47,707 bases of DNA from a virus, in IMG/VR virus record IMGVR_UViG_3300046513_000234, positions 1-47,707 of that record. One strand, written 5' to 3'. The position numbers were made by a program, and so were the translations under genes. Positions 40,793-47,707 of this stretch are shown piece by piece. How positions within the stretch are numbered: the stretch's first letter is position 1; every line of letters begins with the position of its first letter. A model generated the notes under the pieces. The model was given only the letters and a program-made list of their open reading frames with translations, was not told the DNA's origin and did no database searches.

Positions 40793-41100
40793 AGCGCCGC
40801 CCGCCAGCCCAGCCCCGTGACGCCGACGATATTGTTTTCGGTGACGTGCCGTCCGTCGAAAAAATGGAGTGGATGCAACCACCGTCGGACATCGCCCAAG
40901 AGCTTTTCCGCATTGCGGGCAAGCGCGGCCCCGTCGAACTGAATGACGAGCAGCTCATTCAACTTTGTGCTTTTGGTCGTGCCGTGGCCCGGCACAAGCG
41001 GCCTGATGCAACGATCCTCGTGCTTTGCGATGACCTCGCACAGCACCTCGTTGTTATCAAAGGCGCGAACCGCCTGCACTTCGCCTTTTTCCCAAATTAA
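40789..41100 (+). CDS. Island operon protein 2, unrecognised
   Basis: 103 residues, start ATGA overlapping the AlpA-like stop. Basic N-terminus (MKRRPPAQPRD), then a helical and beta mixture with IAQELFRIAGKRGPVELNDE and a final HLVVIKGANRLHFAFF. No family is recognised. Tight spacing shows it belongs to the same transcript. Confidence 0.68.
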   Translation: MKRRPPAQPRDADDIVFGDVPSVEKMEWMQPPSDIAQELFRIAGKRGPVELNDEQLIQLCAFGRAVARHKRPDATILVLCDDLAQHLVVIKGANRLHFAFFPN

Positions 41101-41110
41101 GGAAGCACCA

Positions 41111-41437
41111 ATGACCAAACGTATCACCTTGAACGAAGACATGGCCGAGATCATGGCGCGGCTTGCGACGCGCACCGGTATGACAATCACCGTTATCACC
41201 AATCACCTTCTGGGTTCCCATTTGCCTGAGCTGCACGAGCTGGACGCATTCCTGGAGCTGCATTCTGCTGGCGCTGGTTCGCTCCACGAGCAGGGTGTGA
41301 ACCTGATGCAGTCCTACGGCCCGGAGTCCATCATGGAAGGGATCGCACGCATCGCGCCGCATTATCAAACGCTGACGGCCCGTTTTGAGCGCGAGATGGA
41401 CGAGGCCATCGGTTCAACGGCAACCGGACGGCAATGA
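41111..41437 (+). CDS. Island operon protein 3, unrecognised
   Basis: 108 residues from an ATG 10 bases behind the preceding stop, with AAGGAAG upstream. The N-terminal ITLNEDMAEIMARLATRTGM looks like a ribbon-helix-helix or short HTH segment; the rest is helical and acidic (ARFEREMDEAIG). It could be a small regulator. Confidence 0.65.
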   Translation: MTKRITLNEDMAEIMARLATRTGMTITVITNHLLGSHLPELHELDAFLELHSAGAGSLHEQGVNLMQSYGPESIMEGIARIAPHYQTLTARFEREMDEAIGSTATGRQ

Positions 41438-42234
41438 GCGTGCTGAGCGCCGCAGGCCCAGTGGATGGGTTCGCGCCGCTCGCGTCGCTGCTGCGTGCAT
41501 CCGCGCCGGATGCACTGAGCGAGGCGCGGCGTCGTGTGGCGAAGCTTGACCGCGACAGCTTGATGGGACGATTTCGCGCCGCCTTTGCTGATGGCAAGCG
41601 GCTGGTGGCCTTCGTCATGGCCGAAGCATTGGTCGAGCGCGGTATCCCGCCGAGCTTTTGGCATGAGGAGCTGGCGCTGGATAGCGCCACTGTCAACCAG
41701 CGTGCCGATCTGCTGCTGTTTGATTTGGCATGGCTGCGGCGCTGGCACAGAGAACATGCCAGTGCCGTCCGATACCTGCGGGGCAAGGAATTGCTGACGG
41801 GCAGCGATGCCGTCTTCCATCGAGAGGCCGCGTTCGCATTCCACCAAGGCAAGCGGCCAGCTTGGAAAATCGTAGGCTCGCTAAGCCTTACGGAACGCCA
41901 GCAATGGGACTCCGCATATTTGCGTTCTGCACCGATCAACAAGCAAGCGGAGATTACGAGGAGCTACGGTAAGCGAGTCCGGCTTGCGCTACAGGACGAC
42001 TTGCGAAAGACGCGCCGCACCACTGCATTCGGGGAGCCGGAAGCACAGGCCACCCTGTCGCGCAGGTATGCACTCTGGTGCTGCGCGCGCATGGTGAAGG
42101 ATGCCAGCCCGACGGAAATCGCAGCCCGCTACTATCAGATGACCGGGGTTCTGATTTCAAGGCAGGCGGTAGCGAATCAGCTCGTCAATGTGCGCGCCGT
42201 GCTTCGTGAACGAGGAGATGACTTTATGGCCTAG
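41434..42234 (+). CDS. Island operon protein 4, HTH C-terminus, possible replication-type protein
   Basis: 266 residues. The N-terminal part is helical and basic (EARRRVAKLDRDSLMGRFRA). The C-terminal third has RTTAFGEPEAQATLSRRYALW and an HTH-like TEIAARYYQMTGVLISRQAV. It overlaps the previous gene by ATGA. It is directly followed by the GTCACCCC repeat cluster, which would fit an initiator with its target or a regulator with operators. No database family is recognised by eye. Confidence 0.65.
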   Translation: MSVLSAAGPVDGFAPLASLLRASAPDALSEARRRVAKLDRDSLMGRFRAAFADGKRLVAFVMAEALVERGIPPSFWHEELALDSATVNQRADLLLFDLAWLRRWHREHASAVRYLRGKELLTGSDAVFHREAAFAFHQGKRPAWKIVGSLSLTERQQWDSAYLRSAPINKQAEITRSYGKRVRLALQDDLRKTRRTTAFGEPEAQATLSRRYALWCCARMVKDASPTEIAARYYQMTGVLISRQAVANQLVNVRAVLRERGDDFMA

Positions 42235-42270
42235 AAACGAGGCGAGTGGGGAGGGGACGCATCCCTTTTC

Positions 42271-42423
42271 GAGAACGTAGTTCTCGATTATCCCTGTCAC
42301 CCCTCGAATACGTCTCCATGCCCCGAGATTCGTTGGCCTTGTGGGGTGACAGAACGAGACGACTTTGATGGGTGACGAATCGGCACCGCCGTCATCCGTG
42401 AAGCTTACAGGGGGCGTCACCCC
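42271..42423. repeat. GTCACCCC repeat cluster
   Basis: GTCACCCC occurs at 42296-42303 and 42416-42423 on the plus strand and at 42343-42350 (exact) and 42369-42376 (one mismatch) on the minus strand. The first and second form a 10-bp inverted repeat (CTGTCACCCC with GGGGTGACAG, 39-nt spacer). A further hairpin CGAGAAC-GTA-GTTCTCG begins at 42270. The cluster is non-coding and may be an origin or operator region of the island. Confidence 0.5.
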
Positions 42424-42539
42424 TCATGCCGCATTGTGAGAAGCAACGCTTAAGAGATGCGTAACGATTTCTGTATCAAATGATCAATCCCGTCACCGGC
42501 TCCGGGCTTCATGAGCCGATACAATTTGGAGGAACGACT

Positions 42540-42707
42540 ATGCGCAGCATCACCCTTGAGCAACTGGCCGACATCTTGGAAGTCATGACCATCATTCAGT
42601 CCATCGACAACGGCTTCGCTATCACCCATCACGGCCATGTCGAGGGACAGCCGACTACCGTTATCTCGACTTGTCGCGGGGAGGGTGAAGGATGTCTCCT
42701 TCAATGA
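42540..42707 (+). CDS. Small protein, unrecognised
   Basis: 55 residues. A strong GGAGGA lies 7 bases before the ATG and supports translation. Sequence MRSITLEQLADILEVMTIIQ is helical, then a small beta part with GHVEGQPTTVIST. It stands between the repeat cluster and the low-GC module. The following 42708-43225 holds no gene that can be supported; its composition turns AT-rich from about 43050. Confidence 0.55.
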   Translation: MRSITLEQLADILEVMTIIQSIDNGFAITHHGHVEGQPTTVISTCRGEGEGCLLQ

Positions 42708-43225
42708 GGGATCGATGGTGTCCTGCGCTGCGGCTGACATTGAAGCCAGAGGACTGGGCCGCAAGGCTACGTGATATTGCTGCCATGACGGTATGAAAAA
42801 CACGAAGTCCTAGAAAATTCACTGCCCACAGATGGGGTAGCGTTCGTCAACTTTGGGGTTTAAACCGCGTATCCTTATACATCGTAGATCTCATACGGAC
42901 ACATCCATGCCTGTCGTTGCTTTTCAAGAGGGGTGGCATGGCGGAACGGTGGCAGCAATCCATCGTGGGGACGCGGTAGCACTTCTTGTGCTGCGAGGCG
43001 AGGGCATGTCAGAGCCGCTCCGTTGCGCAGTCGTAGCTATATAGTTTGGACCGACTGCCTCCGCACCGCTACAATCTCAAACTTTGATCGGAAATGCCTA
43101 GAGGATTTTAGCCGCACTGAGCAATTTGTGGGCGCTGATTTTACTTACAAAATAGGCATTGTCTGGTTTACAATGAATTATCTCCATGTTATTCATGGTA
43201 GAAATGCAATGGCTTTTAGGGGGCA

Positions 43226-44209
43226 ATGATGAACGGAAAGATACTTCGGCAGCTTATCAAAGCTGGCACCACTGGGGACTCAGCGGTGTTTCGTCGTGCT
43301 TCAGAGGCAATTATTGAGAACGAACGGCAAAAGCAGCATCACTTGCTTGCCAACGATTTAGAGCGAATTCTGTATGGGGATCACCAAAATGTGAATCCTG
43401 GTCGGGCGAACAAGCTACCAGCGTCCCCTGTTGATAAAGAACGTGGCTTCCCGCTGCTGGATATTCGGCAGCCGCAACGCTCGTTGGAAGAGCTTATCGT
43501 TGGCGCTGCTAGTGTAGCTGCGGTTGACGACTTGCTTGAGGAGCATAGGCGTTCCGACCTGCTACGCAGTTACGGAATGAAGGCAGCGGGGAAAGTCCTA
43601 TTTTATGGTCCACCGGGGTGCGGTAAGACGTTGGCTGCTGAAGTCATCGCTTTTGAACTTGATATGCCACTTGCAATTGTGCGCCTCGACGCATTGGTGT
43701 CGTCGTTCTTAGGTCAAACTGCAGCTAACCTACGACAGGTATTCGAATTCGTCGGGGAGCACTCAATGGTTGTTCTGTTCGACGAGTTTGACGCTATTGG
43801 CAAGGAGCGTGACGATAGTAGTGAACATGGCGAACTTCGAAGGGTTGTAAATGCGGTGTTGCAGATGATGGATGCTTACCAGGGCAAGAGCCTAATTTTG
43901 GCTGCGACTAATCATGAGCAAATTTTGGACACCGCAATTTGGCGGCGCTTTGATGACACCATAGAGTTCCTATTGCCAGAGCCGGCTCAGATCGTTCAGC
44001 TGTTGCAACTGAAGTTGCGAGGAATCAGGCGGCAATTTGAGCTGGATGACGTAGATGTGGTGAGCGAATTTAAAGGAATGAGCGGAGCCGACATAGAACG
44101 AACTATACGGCGGGCAGTTAAACATATGATCCTGCGGAGCCAAGAATTTTTGACTCTGAAGGATCTTAAAAGTGCCCTAGCGAGAGAAAGTCGGAGTAAT
44201 ATTAGGTAA
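43226..44209 (+). CDS. ietA: AAA+ ATPase, IetA-like
   Basis: 327 residues. Helical N-terminal 110, then one AAA module: Walker A GPPGCGKT (128-135), pore-loop-like SFLGQTAANLR, Walker B VVLFDEFDAIG (182-192), sensor 1 Asn229 in AATNHE, arginine finger in WRRFDD (240-241) and sensor 2 in GADIERTIRRA. It is FtsH/SpoVK-like but lacks a protease domain. A second ATG at 43229 fits the AGGGGG site better. The pairing with a cytoplasmic subtilisin 24 bases downstream matches IetA, reported as the antitoxin partner on an Agrobacterium Ti plasmid and as part of an anti-phage module. GC is clearly lower than in the prophage. Confidence 0.85.
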   Translation: MMNGKILRQLIKAGTTGDSAVFRRASEAIIENERQKQHHLLANDLERILYGDHQNVNPGRANKLPASPVDKERGFPLLDIRQPQRSLEELIVGAASVAAVDDLLEEHRRSDLLRSYGMKAAGKVLFYGPPGCGKTLAAEVIAFELDMPLAIVRLDALVSSFLGQTAANLRQVFEFVGEHSMVVLFDEFDAIGKERDDSSEHGELRRVVNAVLQMMDAYQGKSLILAATNHEQILDTAIWRRFDDTIEFLLPEPAQIVQLLQLKLRGIRRQFELDDVDVVSEFKGMSGADIERTIRRAVKHMILRSQEFLTLKDLKSALARESRSNIR

Positions 44210-44233
44210 CGTTGACTCTGCTATAGGGATGGA

Positions 44234-46651
44234 ATGGAATCTGACTTCAAACACTTAACTATCAAAAGAGAAGTCTTAGAAAATCCCCGTCGCACCCGCA
44301 ATCCCCCATTTTTTGTCCGGCGCGACGATATGCGAGCGCACGGAAGGCGTCTGAACGCTTTTTTCGCAACAGCTCGTGCAGCCGCTGGGAAGCTGATTCC
44401 CTCATCAACACAGACTTATATTTTCAAGCTCCAATACGAAGGTGCGTTAACCTTTGAAAATCTCCGTATTCATGGTGTGGAGTTCATCAGCCAAGAAGAT
44501 AGCCAGGTTTGCGTGGTGTTTGCTGATGAGCAGGGCCTAATGAAATTTTCTGACCATCTTGATCGGCTTGGGCAGAACGATACCGATATAACTTATAAGC
44601 AAATTCTTGAGGCGTTGAGTGGCATTGACTGCTGGACTGAGGCTGACCGCACTAGTTGGGCTATTCAACGTAAAGGGTTGCCAAAGGATGAGTCGTTTAA
44701 ATTAGATATTGAGCTTTGGCCCATCTATGCCGCCAACCATCCTGAGAGACTTCGGTTGTGCGCTGCTTTTGAGACATGGCTTGTTGCCGAAAAAATCCAG
44801 AATCTTGATAAAGTTAACTTAGACAGCCTTTTGATATATAGGTTGAAAGTGACACATTCTCAGGCTAAAGAATTGTTGAATCATATGGATGTCAGGTGCG
44901 TTGATTTATTGCCTGAAACAGGAATCGAATACAATTTTCAGCTTAATCGCGACATTGCCGAAATCCCACGCAATATTCCTTCGCCAAGCGAAACCGCTAC
45001 GAAGATTTGTATTTTGGACAGTGGAGTAAATACAAATCATCCGCTCCTTAAGTCATCCATGGCTGAGAGTGCAACATTTATTTCGAATGAAGATGAGAGT
45101 GATCTAAATGGGCACGGAACAGCGGTTGCGAGCATTGCACTTTACGGAGATTTAGAGGCATGTAACGCTAGTGACTTTTGGCAACCTGAACTTTGGATTT
45201 ATAGCGGGAAAGTGCTTAATGTAGACGGTGATTTCGACGTTAAGACTATCGAATCTACACTTATCGAAGCTGTTAATTATTTTACTGAGCTGGGCTGTCG
45301 GATATTCAATGTTTCTTTTGGAAATGCCAACTCGCCATATGATCAACGACACATTAAGGGAATGGCGTATACGTTGGATCGGTTGGCGCGGAGTAAGGGA
45401 GTCTTATTCGTCGTTTCTTGTGGGAACTTCAATGGATCTGAAGATCCGCCTGTTCCAAAGGATAGTTGGCGTGAAGAATATCCAGAATATTTAATTCATT
45501 GCGAAAATCGGATAATTGATCCAGCCCCTGCGTTAAACGTTTTGACTGTTGGCAGCTTAGCTCGGCACAATGCTACGAAGGATGCTCAGCAACGCGAGGA
45601 CGATATTTCTCAGCTTTCTCCTGCAATCGAAAACCAGCCTTCGCCATTTACTCGTCATGGCCCGAGTGTGAAAGGTGCGCTCAAACCTGAGTTGGTTGCG
45701 CATGGGGGTAATTTCGCCAATCCTATGCGATTCGAGGGAAAGCAATGGCAAAAGGTTGATTCGCGTCTAGGGGTGTTGGCTTGTCGGAGTGATTTTATTG
45801 GAAATACTTTGTTCTCTGAAAAATCGGGAACCAGTTTTTCAGCACCATATGTTTCCCATTTGGCGGGGCGGTTCCTTAATCAATATCCTAATTCGTCTGC
45901 AAATTTGGTTCGGGCAGCACTTCTTAATCATGCAGCTATGGTTAGTGAGATTGAGGATACTTTTACTGAAGAGTTTAAAAAGGCCTATAAAGAAGATCCT
46001 AAGACTCTCAATAGAGATGTGGCTCGTGATGTGGCAGGTTATGGCGTTGTGAACGAAGATTTGCTTTATAGGTCATCTGAAAATGCTGTCGTTCTTATGA
46101 TTGAAGACTCCATTGAAAATGACTCACATCAATTCTTTGAATTGCCTCTACCTTCGGATTTTTTGCGTTCAAAACGCGCATCCCGCGAATTGAGAATTTC
46201 CTTAGCCTATACGCCGGAAGTCCGAACTACGCGTATTGAATATACCGCAACAAAAATTAGCTTCCGATTTGTCAGGGGAAGTAGCTTGGAAGAGGTGGCG
46301 AATCACTTCAATCATGATACGCAAGAAACGGCTGAGTCGAGAAATGACGATGCTACTACGAATAGGACTATAACTGCGCAGACCCGTGATCGTGGAACTG
46401 CGCAAGCATCAATATGGCATTTCCGGCAATGTAGACCGACCGAAAAATGGTTTGTGGTCGTCACTCGCCAAGACCGCGAATGGGGGAAAGCTGTTGCCTT
46501 GGAGCAGGAACCTTACGCGCTGATAATTACAGTTACGGATTTTGAAAATGCGGAGGCTCAGCTATATACGCAGATCCAGACCAAAATCCAAGCGCGTAAC
46601 CAAGCTCAAGGACGTAATCAAGCCCAAGAGCGCCAGCGAGGTCGAACGTAA
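44234..46651 (+). CDS. ietS: Subtilisin-like serine protease, IetS-like
   Basis: 805 residues. The S8 catalytic triad is complete: Asp262 in ILDSGVNTNH, His294 in NGHGTAVAS and Ser534 in SGTSFSAPYV. Residues 1-250 form an unrecognised N-terminal domain. There is no signal peptide, so it acts in the cytoplasm. The C-terminal part (about 600-805) is beta-rich and ends in a Gln/Arg-rich tail (NQAQGRNQAQERQRGRT). Its partner ATPase probably restrains or directs it. In the ietAS model the protease is the toxin or effector. Low GC and codon use unlike the flanks indicate recent transfer. Confidence 0.87.
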   Translation: MESDFKHLTIKREVLENPRRTRNPPFFVRRDDMRAHGRRLNAFFATARAAAGKLIPSSTQTYIFKLQYEGALTFENLRIHGVEFISQEDSQVCVVFADEQGLMKFSDHLDRLGQNDTDITYKQILEALSGIDCWTEADRTSWAIQRKGLPKDESFKLDIELWPIYAANHPERLRLCAAFETWLVAEKIQNLDKVNLDSLLIYRLKVTHSQAKELLNHMDVRCVDLLPETGIEYNFQLNRDIAEIPRNIPSPSETATKICILDSGVNTNHPLLKSSMAESATFISNEDESDLNGHGTAVASIALYGDLEACNASDFWQPELWIYSGKVLNVDGDFDVKTIESTLIEAVNYFTELGCRIFNVSFGNANSPYDQRHIKGMAYTLDRLARSKGVLFVVSCGNFNGSEDPPVPKDSWREEYPEYLIHCENRIIDPAPALNVLTVGSLARHNATKDAQQREDDISQLSPAIENQPSPFTRHGPSVKGALKPELVAHGGNFANPMRFEGKQWQKVDSRLGVLACRSDFIGNTLFSEKSGTSFSAPYVSHLAGRFLNQYPNSSANLVRAALLNHAAMVSEIEDTFTEEFKKAYKEDPKTLNRDVARDVAGYGVVNEDLLYRSSENAVVLMIEDSIENDSHQFFELPLPSDFLRSKRASRELRISLAYTPEVRTTRIEYTATKISFRFVRGSSLEEVANHFNHDTQETAESRNDDATTNRTITAQTRDRGTAQASIWHFRQCRPTEKWFVVVTRQDREWGKAVALEQEPYALIITVTDFENAEAQLYTQIQTKIQARNQAQGRNQAQERQRGRT

Positions 46652-46763
46652 GGACACTCAAACCCGTTGCGGGAATGTAACGACGCGAAGAATATTTTTT
46701 ATGCGATGCTGGGACACTGAGCTGAAAAAGCAGGCTTGAGCGTGAAGTGCCGCATGTATTTTT

Positions 46764-46787
46764 TTGACGGTATCTTTGACGGTATGA
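46764..46787 (+). repeat. Island integrase arm-site pair, right
   Basis: TTGACGGTATCT and TTGACGGTATGA in tandem, exact 10-bp match to the repeats before the island integrase 8 kb away. They mark the right end of the island. The stretch 46652-46763 has no gene. Confidence 0.6.
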
Positions 46788-46865
46788 ATGAAGTTAATGA
46801 TGAGCAAGTCGAGTGTCTGTGCGGGTTCTGAGGCATGATTAGGCTTCCCCTCTCGGATAAAAAAG

Positions 46866-46893
46866 AAGGCCGCCCGATGGGCGGCCTTTTTTT
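46866..46893. terminator. Terminator at the right edge of the island
   Basis: AAGGCCGCCC pairs perfectly with GGGCGGCCTT around GAT, followed by a T tract; A residues on the other side make it bidirectional. Confidence 0.85.
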
Positions 46894-46945
46894 ATTCTGG
46901 CGGAGAGAAGCAAGCCGCCTGCGCGGCTTGCGCGGGGGATTCGAA
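46893..46945 (-). repeat. Inverted tRNA-Ser 3'-end remnant split by a hairpin
   Basis: The minus strand reads TTCGAATCCCCC (46945-46934), then 25 extra bases, then TCTCTCCGCCAG (46908-46897). These two 12-mers are contiguous in tRNA-Ser (105-128). The 25-bp insert (46909-46933) contains a 9-bp hairpin GCAAGCCGC/GCGGCTTGC. The match extends 4 bases past the CCAG to 46893. Confidence 0.6.
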
Positions 46946-47030
46946 GGCAAAAATGTGCACGTTTTTGCCGCTCCGAATCGCCCAATTGCTGGCGCTGCGC
47001 GCCAGCGTCGCGCGCCGAGGGCGCGCGGTC
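46946..47030. repeat. Series of strong palindromes
   Basis: GGCAAAAA and TTTTTGCC (46946-46969) enclose GTGCAC, and an outer GATTCG/CGAATC pair extends the hairpin. Next follow CTGGCGC/GCGCCAG and GCGCGCC/GGCGCGC. Together with the terminator and the split tRNA remnant, five hairpins lie within about 170 bases. The whole 46788-47152 spacer lacks a supported gene. Confidence 0.55.
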
Positions 47031-47152
47031 GTATCCTCATTTCAAGCCGTGGGCTCCTCGAAGTCAGCAAACCCAGCGCTCACATACCGCATCCGAAGTC
47101 AGCCCGGTGCTGGGCCAACTTAAGGCTCAAGCCGAATTTGACAATGCCCTAA

Positions 47153-47347
47153 GCCTCGCTCGTCCCGAGCAAGTATCTCTTTCCGAACCAACGAGATCAT
47201 AAAAGACCAACAAGCAACAACACCATTTTGGTGGCACTTGAGCGTATGGTCTACAAGGGCCGCATGACGGGCCATGGCTTCCGCGCGCTGGCGATGAGCA
47301 CGATCAAGGAGCGGCGTCCGCCAAGCGCATATGACCGCGCTTGCTAA
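47153..47347 (+). pseudogene. Remnant of a P4-type integrase
   Basis: The frame reads KYLFPNQRDHKRPTSN, then RMTGHGFRALAMSTIKER, which aligns closely with the C-terminal region of the island integrase, and ends in AYDRAC and a stop. About 24 codons between KER and AYDRA are missing, including the RQLAH segment, and everything before KYLFPN is absent. It is similar but not identical to the intact integrase, so it comes from another element formerly at this site. Confidence 0.85.
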
Positions 47348-47707
47348 GGCAAAGTGTCGCGGTTGGCGAAGATGCTGGCCATTTCCGCCATGTGCTCGGT
47401 TCCCCAGGTGCATAGCGGGACGATCGCCTCAGCCAAGCTGCGACCGAGCGGCGTCAGCGTGTAGTCAACGCGCGGCGGCACTTCCTTGTAGTCGTTCCGC
47501 GCCAGCACGTGATCGGCCTCGAGATCCTTCAATTGCTGGATCAGCACCTTGTCGCTGACGCCCTGGGTCAGGCGCTTGAGCTCGCCGTAGCGCTTCGGGC
47601 CATCGCGCAGGAAAAACAGGATCAGCGGTTTCCACTTGCCCGAGATGATGCGGAGCGTGGCGTCGAGCCCGCAGGAGAAGCCGCCGGTACCGCAGGTTTC
47701 ATGCGCC
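47344..47707 (-). CDS. HxlR-family transcriptional regulator (5' end outside window)
   Basis: About 120 C-terminal residues are visible. A Cys in CGLDATLRIISGKW is followed by the winged HTH (KPLILFFLRDGPKRYGELKR, LTQGVSDKVLIQQLKDLE) and a VDYTLTPLGRSLAEAI wing, the HxlR/MarR-like pattern. The stop TAG is at 47346-47344; the start lies beyond 47707. Many members sense redox or electrophiles through a Cys. It is probably the first chromosomal gene beyond the hotspot and overlaps the last bases of the integrase remnant. Confidence 0.88.
   Translation of the reverse strand, partial: AHETCGTGGFSCGLDATLRIISGKWKPLILFFLRDGPKRYGELKRLTQGVSDKVLIQQLKDLEADHVLARNDYKEVPPRVDYTLTPLGRSLAEAIVPLCTWGTEHMAEMASIFANRDTLP

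Larger units (their letters stand above)
38414..46790. mobile_element. P4-integrase genomic island carrying ietAS-like genes
   Basis: Starting at the tRNA 3' end, it carries a P4-type integrase, an AlpA-like regulator, small genes of unknown function and a low-GC defence pair. Twelve-base repeats of the TTGACGGTATCT type occur near both ends (38567-38619 and 46764-46787). No second full copy of the attachment core is seen on the right; the right boundary is therefore set by the last arm repeat and is approximate. Confidence 0.65.

Noticed and set aside
42853-43229. Short frames before the ATPase gene
   Set aside because: No ribosome site, no recognisable domain, and changing base composition. 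They may be remnants but cannot be supported as genes.
46836-46860. TTCCCCTCTC near the right island end as a third attachment core
   Set aside because: Only about eight bases match the tRNA end, far less than the 43-bp prophage core, so it is not called as attR of the island.
1-47707. CRISPR array or insertion sequence
   Set aside because: No regularly spaced repeats of CRISPR type and no transposase gene were seen.

Overview
This window is a tRNA-Ser integration hotspot in a GC-rich chromosome. Codon use, overall GC and the phage and integrase families suggest a betaproteobacterium of the Oxalobacteraceae type (Massilia, Duganella or Janthinobacterium); this is an inference, as no taxonomic marker gene is present. 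Two integrated elements sit head to tail downstream of a tRNA-Ser(GGA) gene (37-127). A complete-looking tailed prophage lies between two exact 43-bp copies of the tRNA 3' end (86-128 and 38414-38456). Directly behind it is a smaller P4-integrase island (about 38414-46790). After the island come a palindrome-rich spacer, the remnant of a further P4-type integrase (47153-47347) and a chromosomal HxlR-type regulator cut by the window edge.

Prophage layout. The left end carries cargo: a ParB-domain protein, a D12-class DNA adenine methylase and a CopG/BrnT-like toxin-antitoxin pair. Next is a leftward operon of int, xis, a large ParB protein and three small genes. The immunity region follows: a CI-like S24 repressor flanked by two three-site operator arrays and facing a Cro-like gene. 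The rightward early genes are a YmfL/CII-like regulator, a small protein and a primase-SF3 helicase, followed by an iteron-rich candidate replication origin. The late genes begin after a terminator and follow lambda order: tail protein Z-like, TerS, TerL (GpA type), gpW-position protein, lambda-type portal, protease-capsid fusion, head-tail joining proteins, tail tube, G/GT chaperones and tape measure. They then switch to a gene-transfer-agent-like tail tip: DUF2460, DUF2163, NlpC/P60 and J-like. Tail fibre genes, a holin-like protein, a SAR endolysin, Rz/Rz1 and a second adenine methylase end the prophage.

The most unusual signal is a 16-bp perfect palindrome, GTGCAGACGTCTGCAC, present five times plus one single-mismatch copy. 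The copies are spread across the prophage and absent elsewhere in the window. They lie in different genes and reading frames, so the DNA rather than the protein is conserved. The prophage encodes a large ParB but no visible ParA, so these are candidate parS-like sites for a ParB-only system. Its role in an integrating phage is open.

The island carries a P4-type integrase with 12-bp arm repeats at both ends, an AlpA-like regulator, a tight operon of unrecognised small genes, a cluster of GTCACCCC repeats, and a low-GC AAA ATPase plus subtilisin pair that matches the IetA/IetS toxin-antitoxin and anti-phage module.
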